A stretch of DNA of 41,619 bases from Bacteroidales bacterium (GCA_026416095.1 JAOAFV010000052.1:1-41619), one strand, 5' to 3'. Positions 1 through 9,425 are shown, counted from the first letter of the stretch. Numbers and translations are program-made. The notes: generated by a model not told the origin, from the letters alone.

Positions 1-5
1 AGAGA

Positions 6-628
6 CAGGAAGTGATATGTCCATTACAACAAGGATTGCGACATGGGTCGTTTATTTTATAAATCATAATATTCGCTTTGTTGAAGTGATATGTCCATTA
101 CAACAAGGATTGCGACTCTGCTTTTTTGACCCAAAAGCTGAATCCATAGTAGTTGAAGTGATATGTCCATTACAACAAGGATTGCGACTTAAGTTTGGAA
201 ATCTCTTCATGTATTAGGGCCTCTAGGTTGAAGTGATATGTCCATTACAACAAGGATTGCGACTATCTGGGAGTTTCCTTCCCAGATATTCAAAAATGCG
301 GTTGAAGTGATATGTCCATTACAACAAGGATTGCGACATATCTTCATTAATCTTTTTTAAAGTTTTAATAATTCTGGTTTAAGTGATATGTTTATTGCAA
401 CAAGGTTTGCGACTACTTAATGTATAAGTAGAATGTATCACGTTGAACAGTTTAAAAGATATGTTTATTATAGCCAGAATTGTGATTTTTTTTTTATTTT
501 TTTATGTATTATTGGATGTGTTTAAGTGTTATGTTTATTACAAAAAAGAATGCGATAATTAATAATGCAAAATGTTGAATTATTTTTAACAGCTAAAGCG
601 ATATGTACACTACAACAAAAATTGAAAA
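6..628 (+). CRISPR. CRISPR array, leader-distal end, nine repeats
   Basis: A 37-nt repeat starts GTTGAAGTGATATGT and ends AAGGATTGCGAC. Copies lie at 6-42, 80-116, 152-188, 227-263, 301-337, 377-413, 450-486, 520-556 and 592-628, with unique spacers of 33-39 nt. Copies 2-5 are identical, and copy 1 differs only in its first three bases, at the window edge. By my alignment copies 6-9 carry 5, 11, 8 and 10 mismatches. Decay toward the right end, together with the ATTGCGAC 3' end (which resembles the 5' handle left by Cas6-type processing), suggests rightward transcription with the leader left of the window. No cas gene is present, so the subtype cannot be assigned. Confidence 0.96.
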
Positions 629-1071
629 GATGAATTTTTTAATTTTAAATATGTATTATACTTTGCAAGATAAAATATAAAATTTTGACATTTAGAAAAA
701 AGAAATTTATTGTTTATGTAATTTGTTTATTTTAAAGGTAATTTTGTGGAAATTTACGGATTATTTTAAAGGAATTTATTTAGAAAAGACAAGTCAATGA
801 AAAATACATCTCAGATTCATAAAGAAAAATTATGTAAATACTTATTTATGAATAGTTTGCTTTTTGCAAAGCTAAATAGATAGTTAATTTAACTTTACTA
901 ATCTTACTAACTAAACTATAGTAGTTATTTTTAATTTACACTAAATTTTTATAAATAAATTGTTTAAGAGATAAAAACCTAAAAGAACAACACCACTTTT
1001 TAGCTGAATCATTTACAGTAATAAATAAAATTAAGGAAACTTGTTAAATTAATTTTCAATAAACAAAAATT
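629..1071. other. AT-rich intergenic region after the CRISPR array
   Basis: This stretch holds no convincing gene. The only short reading frame noticed is about 28 codons from ATG 797, with no homology I recognise and no supporting promoter or ribosome site. I see no further CRISPR repeat remnants after 628, no tRNA and no clear terminator hairpin. Confidence 0.5.
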
Positions 1072-2793
1072 TTATTTAACAATTGATTTAAAAGTATCGT
1101 CGTTGAAATATTTTTCAAATTCCATATCGGTTTTTGCGTATGACGACCATTTTGAGTTTTTACTTATTGCGGCGCGCAAATTATTATAAACCATGTCGGA
1201 ATTATTCTGTCTTGCACCAATAATAGCTTTCAGGTAGTACATATTATCTTTATCCTTATCTTCCGAGCAATCTATAGTTTTAGAAGCTCCATCTAAATTC
1301 CCAGATAATAATTTTGCCAAAGCAGCATTGAATGAACAGTTATTACCCATATAATTAACTGCTTCGGCGTAGTTTCCTTTTTTAATTAAACATATGCCCA
1401 TATTATAACGAGTTTCGTTGCTTGTACCAGCCGATTTAAAATATTCTTCAGCTTTTGTAAAGTTACCTTCTTTAAGAGCAATAACACCTAAATTGTTCAT
1501 TATTGTTTGGTTTCCCGGACTAAGCGATTTGGCTTTTTCAAGATTATTCTTAGAATTATTAATGTCATTTTCAAGATAGTTTATAATAGCAAGGTTATTA
1601 AACCCTCTCCAATCGTTTGGATATTGTTCTGTTGCTACTCTATAAAATTCTTTTTTAACATTTAAATTTTTTTGAAATGTGGCACCATAAATTAGTTCTT
1701 CAATAGTAAGTAGCTTAGGATTTGTATTAAATGTATTTACAATTTCTTCGTCGCTTCTCCCAATGCTGTCGACATTAACTTTAATTTGTCCTCGGCGTAG
1801 TTTAGGTAGTATTTTATCGGCAATTTCTTTATATACTTTGCTCATGTTTTTAATTTCTTTTTCTCTTTGAACGGGATCGGAATACATAGAAAGAACTCTC
1901 AAAACTAAATCTTTATCTGGTATATCAGATTGTTGCATGAGTTTTTGGAACCCTTCCCAGTCTTCTGGTGTATTCTTTACATTTAATTTATCTTTTAAAT
2001 TAATTCCTTTAATTTTGCTGGTGAAATTTTTAGTTACATCTTGCGATGTTTTTCCACGATTTATTGATAATCGTGTATTTAAATCTTCGGGGCCATCTGG
2101 TGAAGCATAAGCCGATATGTCTATTGATTTAATTTGTTTGCGAGGATTTTTAGGCAAGTTAGCTAAATATTTTTGTAATTCTTTAATTTCTGGTTTTGTT
2201 AATTCCTGAGGCCTTACATTTGATTGATTTATTAAATATAAAATACTTGCTTCTTTTTGTTCGGGTATTATTCTAACAAAGTTGTCTTTCGCATAAATCA
2301 TTTTTCCTTCTTTCTCGATAAGCGATGGGGTAATGATAGTGCCTTTCCCTATAGTTACTGGGTCAAAATCGATAGTTTTGCTTTTTTGAGATGCTGTTAC
2401 TTTAATATTCACATCGCAAACTTTCATTTCGTCTTGATACCCAACCTTAGTTGAGTAGTTAAAGGTACCTCCATCAGCATATTTTATTACTTTGTAATTA
2501 TCAGTTACTTTTTCGCCTTGAACCTTTATAGGTGTTAAAGGAATTTCGTTACCACTTTGAGTTTTAAGTACTGGCTTAATTTCACAAATAACCTTTTTAC
2601 CAAAATATTTACCAGGAAATTTACCTGTTATGCTTAAAGCAACGCTATCGCCATGCATTTCAAGAATTTTTGGTGTTAATGTATAGGTAATTAATCCCTG
2701 ATTTTTCTTCATCTTTTTTAATGGCGAACATGCTGTATTTACTAGTAATATTACGCTAACTAATAAAAACAACCACACACAAAAGTTTTTCAT
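1072..2793 (-). CDS. Outer-membrane-type lipoprotein with OmpA-like and TPR domains
   Basis: The 573-residue product starts with a hydrophobic signal ending in a lipobox (V-N-T-A-C, Cys22), so it should be lipid-anchored in the envelope. Residues about 30-160 look like beta-rich extracytoplasmic sequence. Residues about 180-345 resemble an OmpA-like peptidoglycan-associating domain: the segment ISAYASPDGPEDLNTRLSIN matches the typical 'SPDG...N..LS..RA' block. About 360-520 are TPR repeats (NNLGVIALKEGNFTKAEEYF). TPR plus OmpA lipoproteins are widespread in Bacteroidota and usually have no assigned function; a structural or scaffold role at the cell wall is an inference. It is a single gene, and its promoter lies at 2818-2847. 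Confidence 0.8.
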   Translation of the reverse strand: MKNFCVWLFLLVSVILLVNTACSPLKKMKKNQGLITYTLTPKILEMHGDSVALSITGKFPGKYFGKKVICEIKPVLKTQSGNEIPLTPIKVQGEKVTDNYKVIKYADGGTFNYSTKVGYQDEMKVCDVNIKVTASQKSKTIDFDPVTIGKGTIITPSLIEKEGKMIYAKDNFVRIIPEQKEASILYLINQSNVRPQELTKPEIKELQKYLANLPKNPRKQIKSIDISAYASPDGPEDLNTRLSINRGKTSQDVTKNFTSKIKGINLKDKLNVKNTPEDWEGFQKLMQQSDIPDKDLVLRVLSMYSDPVQREKEIKNMSKVYKEIADKILPKLRRGQIKVNVDSIGRSDEEIVNTFNTNPKLLTIEELIYGATFQKNLNVKKEFYRVATEQYPNDWRGFNNLAIINYLENDINNSKNNLEKAKSLSPGNQTIMNNLGVIALKEGNFTKAEEYFKSAGTSNETRYNMGICLIKKGNYAEAVNYMGNNCSFNAALAKLLSGNLDGASKTIDCSEDKDKDNMYYLKAIIGARQNNSDMVYNNLRAAISKNSKWSSYAKTDMEFEKYFNDDTFKSIVK

Positions 2794-2817
2794 AGTAACT
2801 TTAATTTTTTATTTGCA

Positions 2818-2847
2818 CAAAAATATATATTTTATTTTAAAAACAAA
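2818..2847 (-). promoter_or_regulatory. Bacteroidota -33/-7 promoter for the OmpA/TPR lipoprotein gene
   Basis: On the minus strand a -7 box TATTTTTG (2825-2818) fits TAnnTTTG. A TTTG -33 box (2847-2844) lies 18 nt upstream. Transcription should start near 2813, about 20 nt before the ATG at 2793. Confidence 0.55.
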
Positions 2848-2850
2848 AAT

Positions 2851-3549
2851 TTATTTTTTTTGCAAAAAAATTTTCCATCTTTTTGTTATTTTGTTCTTTG
2901 TTATTTCTAGGATATAAAAGCAATCTTTTTTTAGTTCTTGTATGCTTATTTGTGCGTTTTCTTGCTGTAAATTTATTGTTTTTATTAAAATGCCTTCTAG
3001 TGAATAAAATCTAATTATGCTATTAATAGGTGCATGTATCATAAGATAATCGGTAGCAGGATTAGGATAAATATTAAAATGATACAACGTGTAATAGTTA
3101 ATGTTTGTAGAAATAGAAAATTTCACGAAAATCCATGCTGAATCACCATTAACTACTTTAAATGTATACTTAATAATACTTTCTCCGGCTATGCCGTTAG
3201 GATAATATTCGGCCGAGAATTTATCGGTTGTTGTATTAGCTTGAATTGTCATAGCAGGTGCATTAAAAACATGTGGTGGATAGCAACTGTTATCCCAACA
3301 AAACGTATTGGTAGTCCCTTCAACTAGCGTAATGTATTGTTTATGGCATGTAACTTGAACATCTGAAGTTAGGGTATTTTTAATTTTTACAATTATTTTT
3401 AACTCGGTGATTTGTACATCTCCTAATATTGTTAAGGTATCACCATAGTTAAGTAATTCGTTGTTATTGTTATACAATTCAAGAGTTTGAGATTTTGTAT
3501 CAAAGTTAAATATTATTGCGATAAATAAAAGAAAAATAGCTTTTTTCAT
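2851..3549 (-). CDS. Small secreted protein with T9SS type A sorting domain
   Basis: The 232-residue protein has an N-terminal signal peptide (cleavage likely after about residue 20, ...TKS-Q). A beta-rich body of about 120 residues follows, with a Cys-containing loop (CWDNSCYPP) that I do not recognise. The last ~75 residues form a typical type A C-terminal sorting domain: FNIYPNPATDYL, then IRFYSLEGILI, then a Lys-rich end. T9SS would export it and remove the tail, leaving it on the surface or in the medium. The body resembles small Bacteroidota lipid/adhesion-type beta sandwiches, but no function can be given. A -7 box at 3558-3565 supports this start. Confidence 0.8.
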   Translation of the reverse strand: MKKAIFLLFIAIIFNFDTKSQTLELYNNNNELLNYGDTLTILGDVQITELKIIVKIKNTLTSDVQVTCHKQYITLVEGTTNTFCWDNSCYPPHVFNAPAMTIQANTTTDKFSAEYYPNGIAGESIIKYTFKVVNGDSAWIFVKFSISTNINYYTLYHFNIYPNPATDYLMIHAPINSIIRFYSLEGILIKTINLQQENAQISIQELKKDCFYILEITKNKITKRWKIFLQKK

Positions 3550-3557
3550 TTTTTTTG

Positions 3558-3565
3558 CAAAGATA
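3558..3565 (-). promoter_or_regulatory. -7 promoter element for the small T9SS cargo gene
   Basis: The minus strand reads TATCTTTG, an exact TAnnTTTG match, ending 8 nt before the ATG at 3549. The expected transcription start leaves a leader of only about 4 nt. No clear -33 TTTG was found. Confidence 0.4.
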
Positions 3566-3645
3566 CAAACATTTAATAATATTACTCAACAAGTTTAAAA
3601 TATCTTTTTAAAAGTTTTTTATTACAAGTTCTTACGAGATAATTG

Positions 3646-3939
3646 TTAGAAGACACCATTAATTACGTCGAACACATAAGCTTTTATTCCTATTTTTGGT
3701 TTTTCTTTATCGAGAGTTTCTATCATTTTTAATAATGTATCTACTTTTTCTTTGTTTATTACTGTTAAAATAGCGGAGTTAAGTTCGGGCCAGGTGTGAG
3801 TTCCCATATGAGGGTCGCCTTTTAAGCCTTTACCTTTTACAGTATCCCATATCGTATATGCATGTATATCGTTTATTTCGAGAATATTTAAAACCTGGTC
3901 GATAATTACTTTGTTAAATATTATTAATACAGCTTTCAT
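3646..3939 (-). CDS. PII-like protein linked to an RND efflux pump
   Basis: This 97-residue protein has the alternating pattern of the PII/PII-like ferredoxin fold (beta-alpha-beta-beta-alpha-beta): MKAVLIIFNK at the start, a helix, a Gly-rich loop at about 34-48 (VKGKGLKGDPHMGTH), a strand NSAILTVI, and a second helix. It lacks the classical PII signatures such as the T-loop Tyr context, so it is not GlnB/GlnK. His44, His48 and Trp50 sit where the signalling loop would be and could bind metal or another small ligand (inference). It begins 3 nt after the RND permease stop, so it belongs to that operon. PII-like proteins next to heavy-metal RND pumps (the DUF3240 type) are known, and this may be an analogous sensor. 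Confidence 0.65.
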   Translation of the reverse strand: MKAVLIIFNKVIIDQVLNILEINDIHAYTIWDTVKGKGLKGDPHMGTHTWPELNSAILTVINKEKVDTLLKMIETLDKEKPKIGIKAYVFDVINGVF

Positions 3940-3942
3940 TGT

Positions 3943-6900
3943 TTATTTAACTAGTTTTTCATTTTTAATTCTTATAAAAATATAGTATGAAACAGGAACA
4001 ATGATAAGAGAAATTATAGTAGAGAAGAAAAGACCTCCGATAACCGAAATACCAATAACACTCCATTGTTCGCTACCTTCGCCTGTGCTTAAAGCCATTG
4101 GTAACATACCAAATAAGGTGGTTACAGCAGTCATAAGAATAGGACGTAATCTTGAACGTGCAGCGTTAGTAATTGCATCAATAAGACTTTGTCCACGATC
4201 TCGTAATAAATTTATAAAATCGACTAATACTATACTATTTTTAGTTGCAATACCGATAAGCATGATTATACCAATAGCTGCGTTAACGCTTAAAGTTTTA
4301 CCAGTAATGAATAAAGCAATTAGAGAGCCAGAAATCACAAACGGAATAGCAGTCATAATGATGATTGGCATTGTCAACGATTCAAACTGAGCAGCCATTG
4401 TAAGATAAACCAAAATAATGGCTACTACAAACATAAATGCTAGATCTTTAAAAGCATCCATTTGATCTTGAAAGGCTCCGCCAACAACAACATCAATGCC
4501 TTCTGGTTTTTCAATTTTATTAACTATATTTTGTATTTGATTTGCTAATTGGCCTAATGATATGTTTCCAGGTTTTACAGATACTTTAATAATTCGTTGC
4601 TTATTTTCGTGCTCTATAGAAGGAGGCACCCATTCTTCTTTAATATCGGCTATTTCATGAAGTTTTACTTTTGTTCCAAAAGGTGTATTTATAGATAAGT
4701 TTTTCAATATTTCTATGTTGTTTCTAACTTGATCGTTTAATCTAACAATTACTTCGTATTCGTTACCTTCTTCTTTATATTTTGTTGCTGTTATTCCAGT
4801 TATGTAACTTCTAAGTTCATTGCTAACAATAGCAGTGTTTAATCCTAGCTGAGAAAGTTTGTCGTTTTTTAAAAATATCTTTAACTGGGGATTGTCGTTT
4901 TCTCTGGAAATAGTAATGTCTTTTGCTTCCTTAATTTTTTTTAGTTCTTCTTTAATTTTAAGAGCGAACGATGTTGATTTATCTAAGTCGTAACCAAATA
5001 TTTTTATGTCGATTGTATTTCCTCCCATTCCTCCCATTGTTGTTTCTGATGTAAAATTATATTTAACTATTTCTGGCATTGTATCGAGTACCGATCTTAA
5101 ATCGTCTATAATTTCAAAAATCGATCGTTTACGCTCTTCTCTGTCTTTAAGTCGTATTAAAACGTTAATAACAGAATTTGAATTGCTTAGGAAGGCACTT
5201 AAAAAAGTTACCCTTTCAGAAGTTCCAGCAGAAAATACCATTCTTAGTTTTTCGGGATATCTAGTTTCGATTATATTTTCAAGCTTTTTAATAATTTTTT
5301 TGGTTTCTTCCAGATTTACTCCAGTTTGTATTTGAATTGTACCTCTAATAACACTGTGATCTGATAAGGGGAAAAAATCTGTACCAATCACTTTTATTAA
5401 AAACAAAGAACTAATAAAAATTATAATTGCAATTAGAAGCGAAGGTATTTTATGGCGTAACACAAATCTTATAAAATTATGATATAATTCGTCTAGTTTA
5501 TTTAACAAGTGTCCAAAGGTTTTATTCCATAAATTTTGTTTTTTAGTGCTATTTTCTTTTAGCATAATGGAGCTTAACATAGGTGTTAAACTGATTGCTG
5601 TTATAGTTGATAAAATTATCGTTATAGTAACAATCCATCCTAATGACTTAAATAAAACACCTGTTAGTCCACTAGCAAAGCTCATAGGGAGAAAAACAAC
5701 AACAATTACAATAGTAGTAGCAATAACAGCTACCCATACTTCATTAGTTGCGTTTACAGCAGATTGTTTTGGTGTGCTTCCGCGTTCAATATGTTTTGTT
5801 ATGTTTTCAATTACAACAATTGCGTCGTCTACAACCATTCCTATAGCAATAGTTATTGCAGAAAGCGATATTAAGTTAAGGCTGTCATTTACTCCATATA
5901 AGTAAATAAACCCAGAAACAAGCGATATAGGAATAACAGCAATTATTATTAAGCTTTGCCTTATTCTGCCGAGAAAAAGAAATACAACGATGCTTACAAA
6001 AATAAATGCAAAGAGTATTGTTTTGGCAAGATTAGTTATGGCAGCTTTTATGTTGTTGGATGTATCGAAAACAATGTTAATTTTTATATCGGAAGGTAAA
6101 GTTTTCTTAGCTTCTTCAATTAAATTAATTGCTTTAGATGCGACCTTTAAAGTATTAGCTCCAGATTGTTTAATTATAGCCATTCTTATTCCTTTTTCTC
6201 CGTTTATGCTCTCAATTTGAGTAAAATCTTTAAGTGTGTCTTTTACGACAGCAATATCTTTCAAATAAACATTTTTGCCATTTTGAAGGGTTATAAAAAT
6301 ATCTTTTATTAAATCTGACGAGGGAAATTCCCCTTCCATTGTTACTCTATATTCTAATTGTTGGGTTTTTATATTACCAAGAGGATAGTTTATATTTTGT
6401 GCCTTTAAGATATTTACAACTTGGTTAATAGTTATATTATAGTTTTCAAGTTTAGCTGGGTCGAATTCAATGTATATAACTCTTGTTGGTAGTCCAAACA
6501 GCATAACATTTGCAACCCCATCAATTCTATTAAGGGGATTTATTATTTTATTTTCTATAATTTTTTCGAGTCCTTCATAGTTTTGATCGGCATTAATAGT
6601 ATATATTAAGATAGGAAGCATAGACGACGAAAATTTGAATATTGCAGGTCTATCAATATCGTCGGGTAAATAAGGTAAAATTCTGTCGATAATATCTCTA
6701 ATATCATTGGCAGCCTCATCTAAGTTTGTACCATATTCAAATTCAGCGGTAATAATAGAAATATTGTCGTTTGATCGTGAAGTTAACTTTTTTAATCTAT
6801 TTAAAGAGCTTAGTTGTTGTTCTAAAATTTTTGTAATATTTTCTTCAATGCTTTTAGCATCGGCCCCTCTGTAAGTGGTTACTAAGGTTAATGCTGGCAA

Positions 6901-7023
6901 TTCTATTTCAGGAAAATAATCTATAGCTAGTTGAGTTAATGAATAAACACCTGTAACAATTATTGCTAAAAATATCATTATTGTAGTTACAGGTTTCTTT
7001 ACGGCAGCTTCGTATATTTTCAT
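3943..7023 (-). CDS. RND efflux permease, HAE-1/AcrB type
   Basis: The 1026-residue inner-membrane proton antiporter has the usual RND length and duplication. TM1 is at about 12-32, a large periplasmic porter domain follows, TM2-6 start near 330, a second periplasmic domain lies in the C half, and TM8-12 are at the end. The proton-relay pair Asp399-Asp400 is seen in GMVVDDAIVV, and the conserved Lys of the C half in GIATKNSIVLVDF. The asparagine- and lysine-rich periplasmic loops give no clue to substrate, and the HAE-1 group includes drug, bile-acid and lipid exporters. It is the fourth gene of an operon after TetR, TolC and adaptor genes, and should form a tripartite pump with them. Confidence 0.93.
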   Translation of the reverse strand: MKIYEAAVKKPVTTIMIFLAIIVTGVYSLTQLAIDYFPEIELPALTLVTTYRGADAKSIEENITKILEQQLSSLNRLKKLTSRSNDNISIITAEFEYGTNLDEAANDIRDIIDRILPYLPDDIDRPAIFKFSSSMLPILIYTINADQNYEGLEKIIENKIINPLNRIDGVANVMLFGLPTRVIYIEFDPAKLENYNITINQVVNILKAQNINYPLGNIKTQQLEYRVTMEGEFPSSDLIKDIFITLQNGKNVYLKDIAVVKDTLKDFTQIESINGEKGIRMAIIKQSGANTLKVASKAINLIEEAKKTLPSDIKINIVFDTSNNIKAAITNLAKTILFAFIFVSIVVFLFLGRIRQSLIIIAVIPISLVSGFIYLYGVNDSLNLISLSAITIAIGMVVDDAIVVIENITKHIERGSTPKQSAVNATNEVWVAVIATTIVIVVVFLPMSFASGLTGVLFKSLGWIVTITIILSTITAISLTPMLSSIMLKENSTKKQNLWNKTFGHLLNKLDELYHNFIRFVLRHKIPSLLIAIIIFISSLFLIKVIGTDFFPLSDHSVIRGTIQIQTGVNLEETKKIIKKLENIIETRYPEKLRMVFSAGTSERVTFLSAFLSNSNSVINVLIRLKDREERKRSIFEIIDDLRSVLDTMPEIVKYNFTSETTMGGMGGNTIDIKIFGYDLDKSTSFALKIKEELKKIKEAKDITISRENDNPQLKIFLKNDKLSQLGLNTAIVSNELRSYITGITATKYKEEGNEYEVIVRLNDQVRNNIEILKNLSINTPFGTKVKLHEIADIKEEWVPPSIEHENKQRIIKVSVKPGNISLGQLANQIQNIVNKIEKPEGIDVVVGGAFQDQMDAFKDLAFMFVVAIILVYLTMAAQFESLTMPIIIMTAIPFVISGSLIALFITGKTLSVNAAIGIIMLIGIATKNSIVLVDFINLLRDRGQSLIDAITNAARSRLRPILMTAVTTLFGMLPMALSTGEGSEQWSVIGISVIGGLFFSTIISLIIVPVSYYIFIRIKNEKLVK

Positions 7024-7053
7024 ATTAAATTTTAATTTGCATCATTAAACAAA

Positions 7054-8082
7054 TTACTTATTTTCAATTAATGTTCCATCAACAAGTTTTTCTTGGCCAA
7101 CAATAACAACATTCATACCAGGCTGAATTTCTGGGCTTTCAATTTCAGAGTCATTTCCAATTACCGAAACAACATTTACAAATATTTGTTTTGCTTTGTT
7201 GTTTTCAACTGTAAAAAGGTATCTTTTAAATCCACCTTGTTGTTTTAAAACAGCGATCGATGGAACAACACATGCTTCTTTTTGTCCTAAGTATAGCTTT
7301 GCTTTAGCAAACATTCCTGAACGTAGTAAGTCGGAGTTATTATTTATCTTTATTTCTGCTTTGAAAGTTTTAGAGCTTATATCTATTGTAGGGTATATTT
7401 TTGTTACAATACCTTCAAATATTTTATCTTTGTAAACATCGACTTGTATGTGGGCTTTATTACCAAGTTTTACTGTTGTATAATATCTTTCAGGAATGTC
7501 TATATTAACTTTCATATAGTTAGTTTGTTCAAGTATTAACACAGCAGCTTTACCTTCGCGTGTATTAGGAGCACCAGTATACATTTCTCCATTTTCAAAA
7601 AGTTTTGCTGTTACAATTCCGTCGAATGGGGATTTTAGGTTAATATTTTTATCAAGAAAATTAAGATTGTTTTTAATAACATCAAGATTTGTTTTTATTT
7701 GATCGTACTGTTGCTGTGTTATTGCTCCAACTTTTATTAATGAATCGTACCTCGTAAAGTCTTTATTTAATTGTAAGAACTGTAAATACGTTTGATTATA
7801 CTGAGTAGCATCCATTTGAACAAGCAACTGCCCTTCTTTTACACGGTCGCTAACTTCAACAAAAATTTTTTCAATTCTTCCTGGCTGAGCAGGAACAAGA
7901 TAAACCTTTTGCCATGGTTCAATAATGGCAGGCGCTTCGTAAAATATATCGATAACTTTCTTTTCTACTTTTCCTAATCTAACAGCAACAGGTTTTTGCT
8001 TGTTAATGATATTACTATCATCTACTCTGCTTTTGCAACCAATAAAAAAAACTGCAATACCTATTAATACCAAAAATTTCAT
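7054..8082 (-). CDS. RND periplasmic adaptor (membrane fusion) lipoprotein
   Basis: The 342-residue protein has a lipobox at F-I-G-C (Cys16), so it is lipid-anchored. The order of domains is that of AcrA/MexA-type adaptors: a barrel-sandwich segment (PAIIEPWQKVYLVPAQPGRI), a short alpha hairpin at about 95-140 (LQLNKDFTRYDSLIKVGAIT), the second lipoyl half (LKSPFDGIVTAKLFENGEMY), and the beta-barrel and proximal domains. It would bridge the permease and the TolC-like channel. The gene lies 30 nt upstream of the permease gene and 5 nt after the TolC gene. Confidence 0.92.
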   Translation of the reverse strand: MKFLVLIGIAVFFIGCKSRVDDSNIINKQKPVAVRLGKVEKKVIDIFYEAPAIIEPWQKVYLVPAQPGRIEKIFVEVSDRVKEGQLLVQMDATQYNQTYLQFLQLNKDFTRYDSLIKVGAITQQQYDQIKTNLDVIKNNLNFLDKNINLKSPFDGIVTAKLFENGEMYTGAPNTREGKAAVLILEQTNYMKVNIDIPERYYTTVKLGNKAHIQVDVYKDKIFEGIVTKIYPTIDISSKTFKAEIKINNNSDLLRSGMFAKAKLYLGQKEACVVPSIAVLKQQGGFKRYLFTVENNKAKQIFVNVVSVIGNDSEIESPEIQPGMNVVIVGQEKLVDGTLIENK

Positions 8083-8087
8083 ATAGA

Positions 8088-9425
8088 TTAATTTATTTTA
8101 CAATATAACTTTTCAAGATTGTATTTAGATTTTAATAATTCAAGCACAGCATTGTAATAGTTGTTTTGAGCATTAAGGTAATTTGTATGGGCTTGGGTAA
8201 GATCTAAACTTGAAGAAAGTCCTTGAAGGTATTTGTTTTCGATATTCTTATATATTTTCTGCGATAGCTCAACACTTTGCTTTTGAGCAATGTAGTTGTC
8301 GTAAGCATTTGAAAGATTATATTTTAATTGTTTTTCTTGGAGTTTTAATTGATCTTCGGCAATTTGAGAGTTTAACTTTGATTTTTCGTATTGTACTTTA
8401 GCTTTACTTATCTGAATATTGTTTTGTAGTCCTGTAAAAATTGGAAACGATATAGAAAACCCGATAACTTTTGCCGGAAACCATCGCAACTGGTCAATTT
8501 CATTTCCATGGCCTGTTTTTGAGTAATTATAAAAAGCAACTACAGTAGGTAAAGCATCCGATAATTCCTTGTGTAAATTTGCTTTAGATATTTCTTCTTG
8601 TTTTTTTACTAACTGAAAATCGTAATTGGAGTTTAAGTTTAAAGGTTCAACAAGGTAATTTAAAATTTCTGTTTCGTTTATTAGTTGGTCGAGATTTGTT
8701 GTAAGTGTTATTGTAGCGTTAGTATCGACACCAAGTTGTAACTTTAAAAGGTTGTAAGATAATTCTTTACTTCGAGTTAGATTGTTTCTTATATTTTGTA
8801 AATTTAGTATATTAAGTTTTATTTGGTCAACATCTGTTGCTTGAATAATACCAACATTATATAGTGTTTCAGATTTGTTTTTTAATTTAATTAAATTATT
8901 AATATTTGTATCTACAGTATTAATGATTTTATCGAGAACAATAATACTTGAATAAAGGATATTTATTGAGTTTATAATTTCAGCAGAAGTTTTAAGATAT
9001 CCTGTTTCGGCAAGTTGTTTAGACAATGAAGATAACTGAATTCCAATAATTAAAGGAACACTTAATATAAGTTGTTGTGTTTTTATTGACCAGCTGATTT
9101 GATATTCCTGACCAAATCGAACAGGAAAGTATTCATTAGGTTTACCAAAAAAAATTCCTGGTAATAAAACAGTACTAAGCTGAAGGTTATCAAGAAATGA
9201 ATACTCATAACTAACTTTAGGTAAGTAAGATGAAATAACTTCGTAGATAGACTTTTTTGCTATTAAAATATCGTTTTTTGAGTTGCGTAAAGCTTTATTA
9301 TTTTTTAAAGCGTACTCTCTTGCCTGTTCAATACTTAATGTTAAATTTTCTTGCGAAGGTAGAAAACCATGTATAGCTAAAAATATAAGTAAAACAATTA
9401 TTTTTCTTAGGTGTGCAATATTCAT
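8088..9425 (-). CDS. TolC-family outer membrane efflux channel
   Basis: The 445-residue protein has a signal peptide (hydrophobic 8-24) followed by the two repeated helix-strand-helix units of the outer membrane efflux family. Typical segments are LSIEQAREYALKNNKALRN near the N-terminus, the central KNKSETLYNVGIIQATDVDQ, and the C-terminal KIYKNIENKYLQGLSSSLDL with a YNLEKL end. It supplies the outer membrane exit duct for the pump. Its start codon overlaps the TetR stop by 4 nt, which suggests translational coupling. Confidence 0.92.
   Translation of the reverse strand: MNIAHLRKIIVLLIFLAIHGFLPSQENLTLSIEQAREYALKNNKALRNSKNDILIAKKSIYEVISSYLPKVSYEYSFLDNLQLSTVLLPGIFFGKPNEYFPVRFGQEYQISWSIKTQQLILSVPLIIGIQLSSLSKQLAETGYLKTSAEIINSINILYSSIIVLDKIINTVDTNINNLIKLKNKSETLYNVGIIQATDVDQIKLNILNLQNIRNNLTRSKELSYNLLKLQLGVDTNATITLTTNLDQLINETEILNYLVEPLNLNSNYDFQLVKKQEEISKANLHKELSDALPTVVAFYNYSKTGHGNEIDQLRWFPAKVIGFSISFPIFTGLQNNIQISKAKVQYEKSKLNSQIAEDQLKLQEKQLKYNLSNAYDNYIAQKQSVELSQKIYKNIENKYLQGLSSSLDLTQAHTNYLNAQNNYYNAVLELLKSKYNLEKLYCKIN

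Noticed and set aside
17-217. 66-codon open frame across the CRISPR repeats
   Set aside because: It consists of repeat and spacer sequence (the same peptide block recurs with each repeat), with no independent coding evidence.
1-628. Cas genes associated with the array
   Set aside because: No cas-like protein is encoded within the first 10 kb; the first genes are an OmpA/TPR lipoprotein and a T9SS cargo protein.
4001-6220. Several plus-strand frames of 76-129 codons
   Set aside because: They are antisense shadows of the RND permease gene, which has full-length family motifs on the minus strand.
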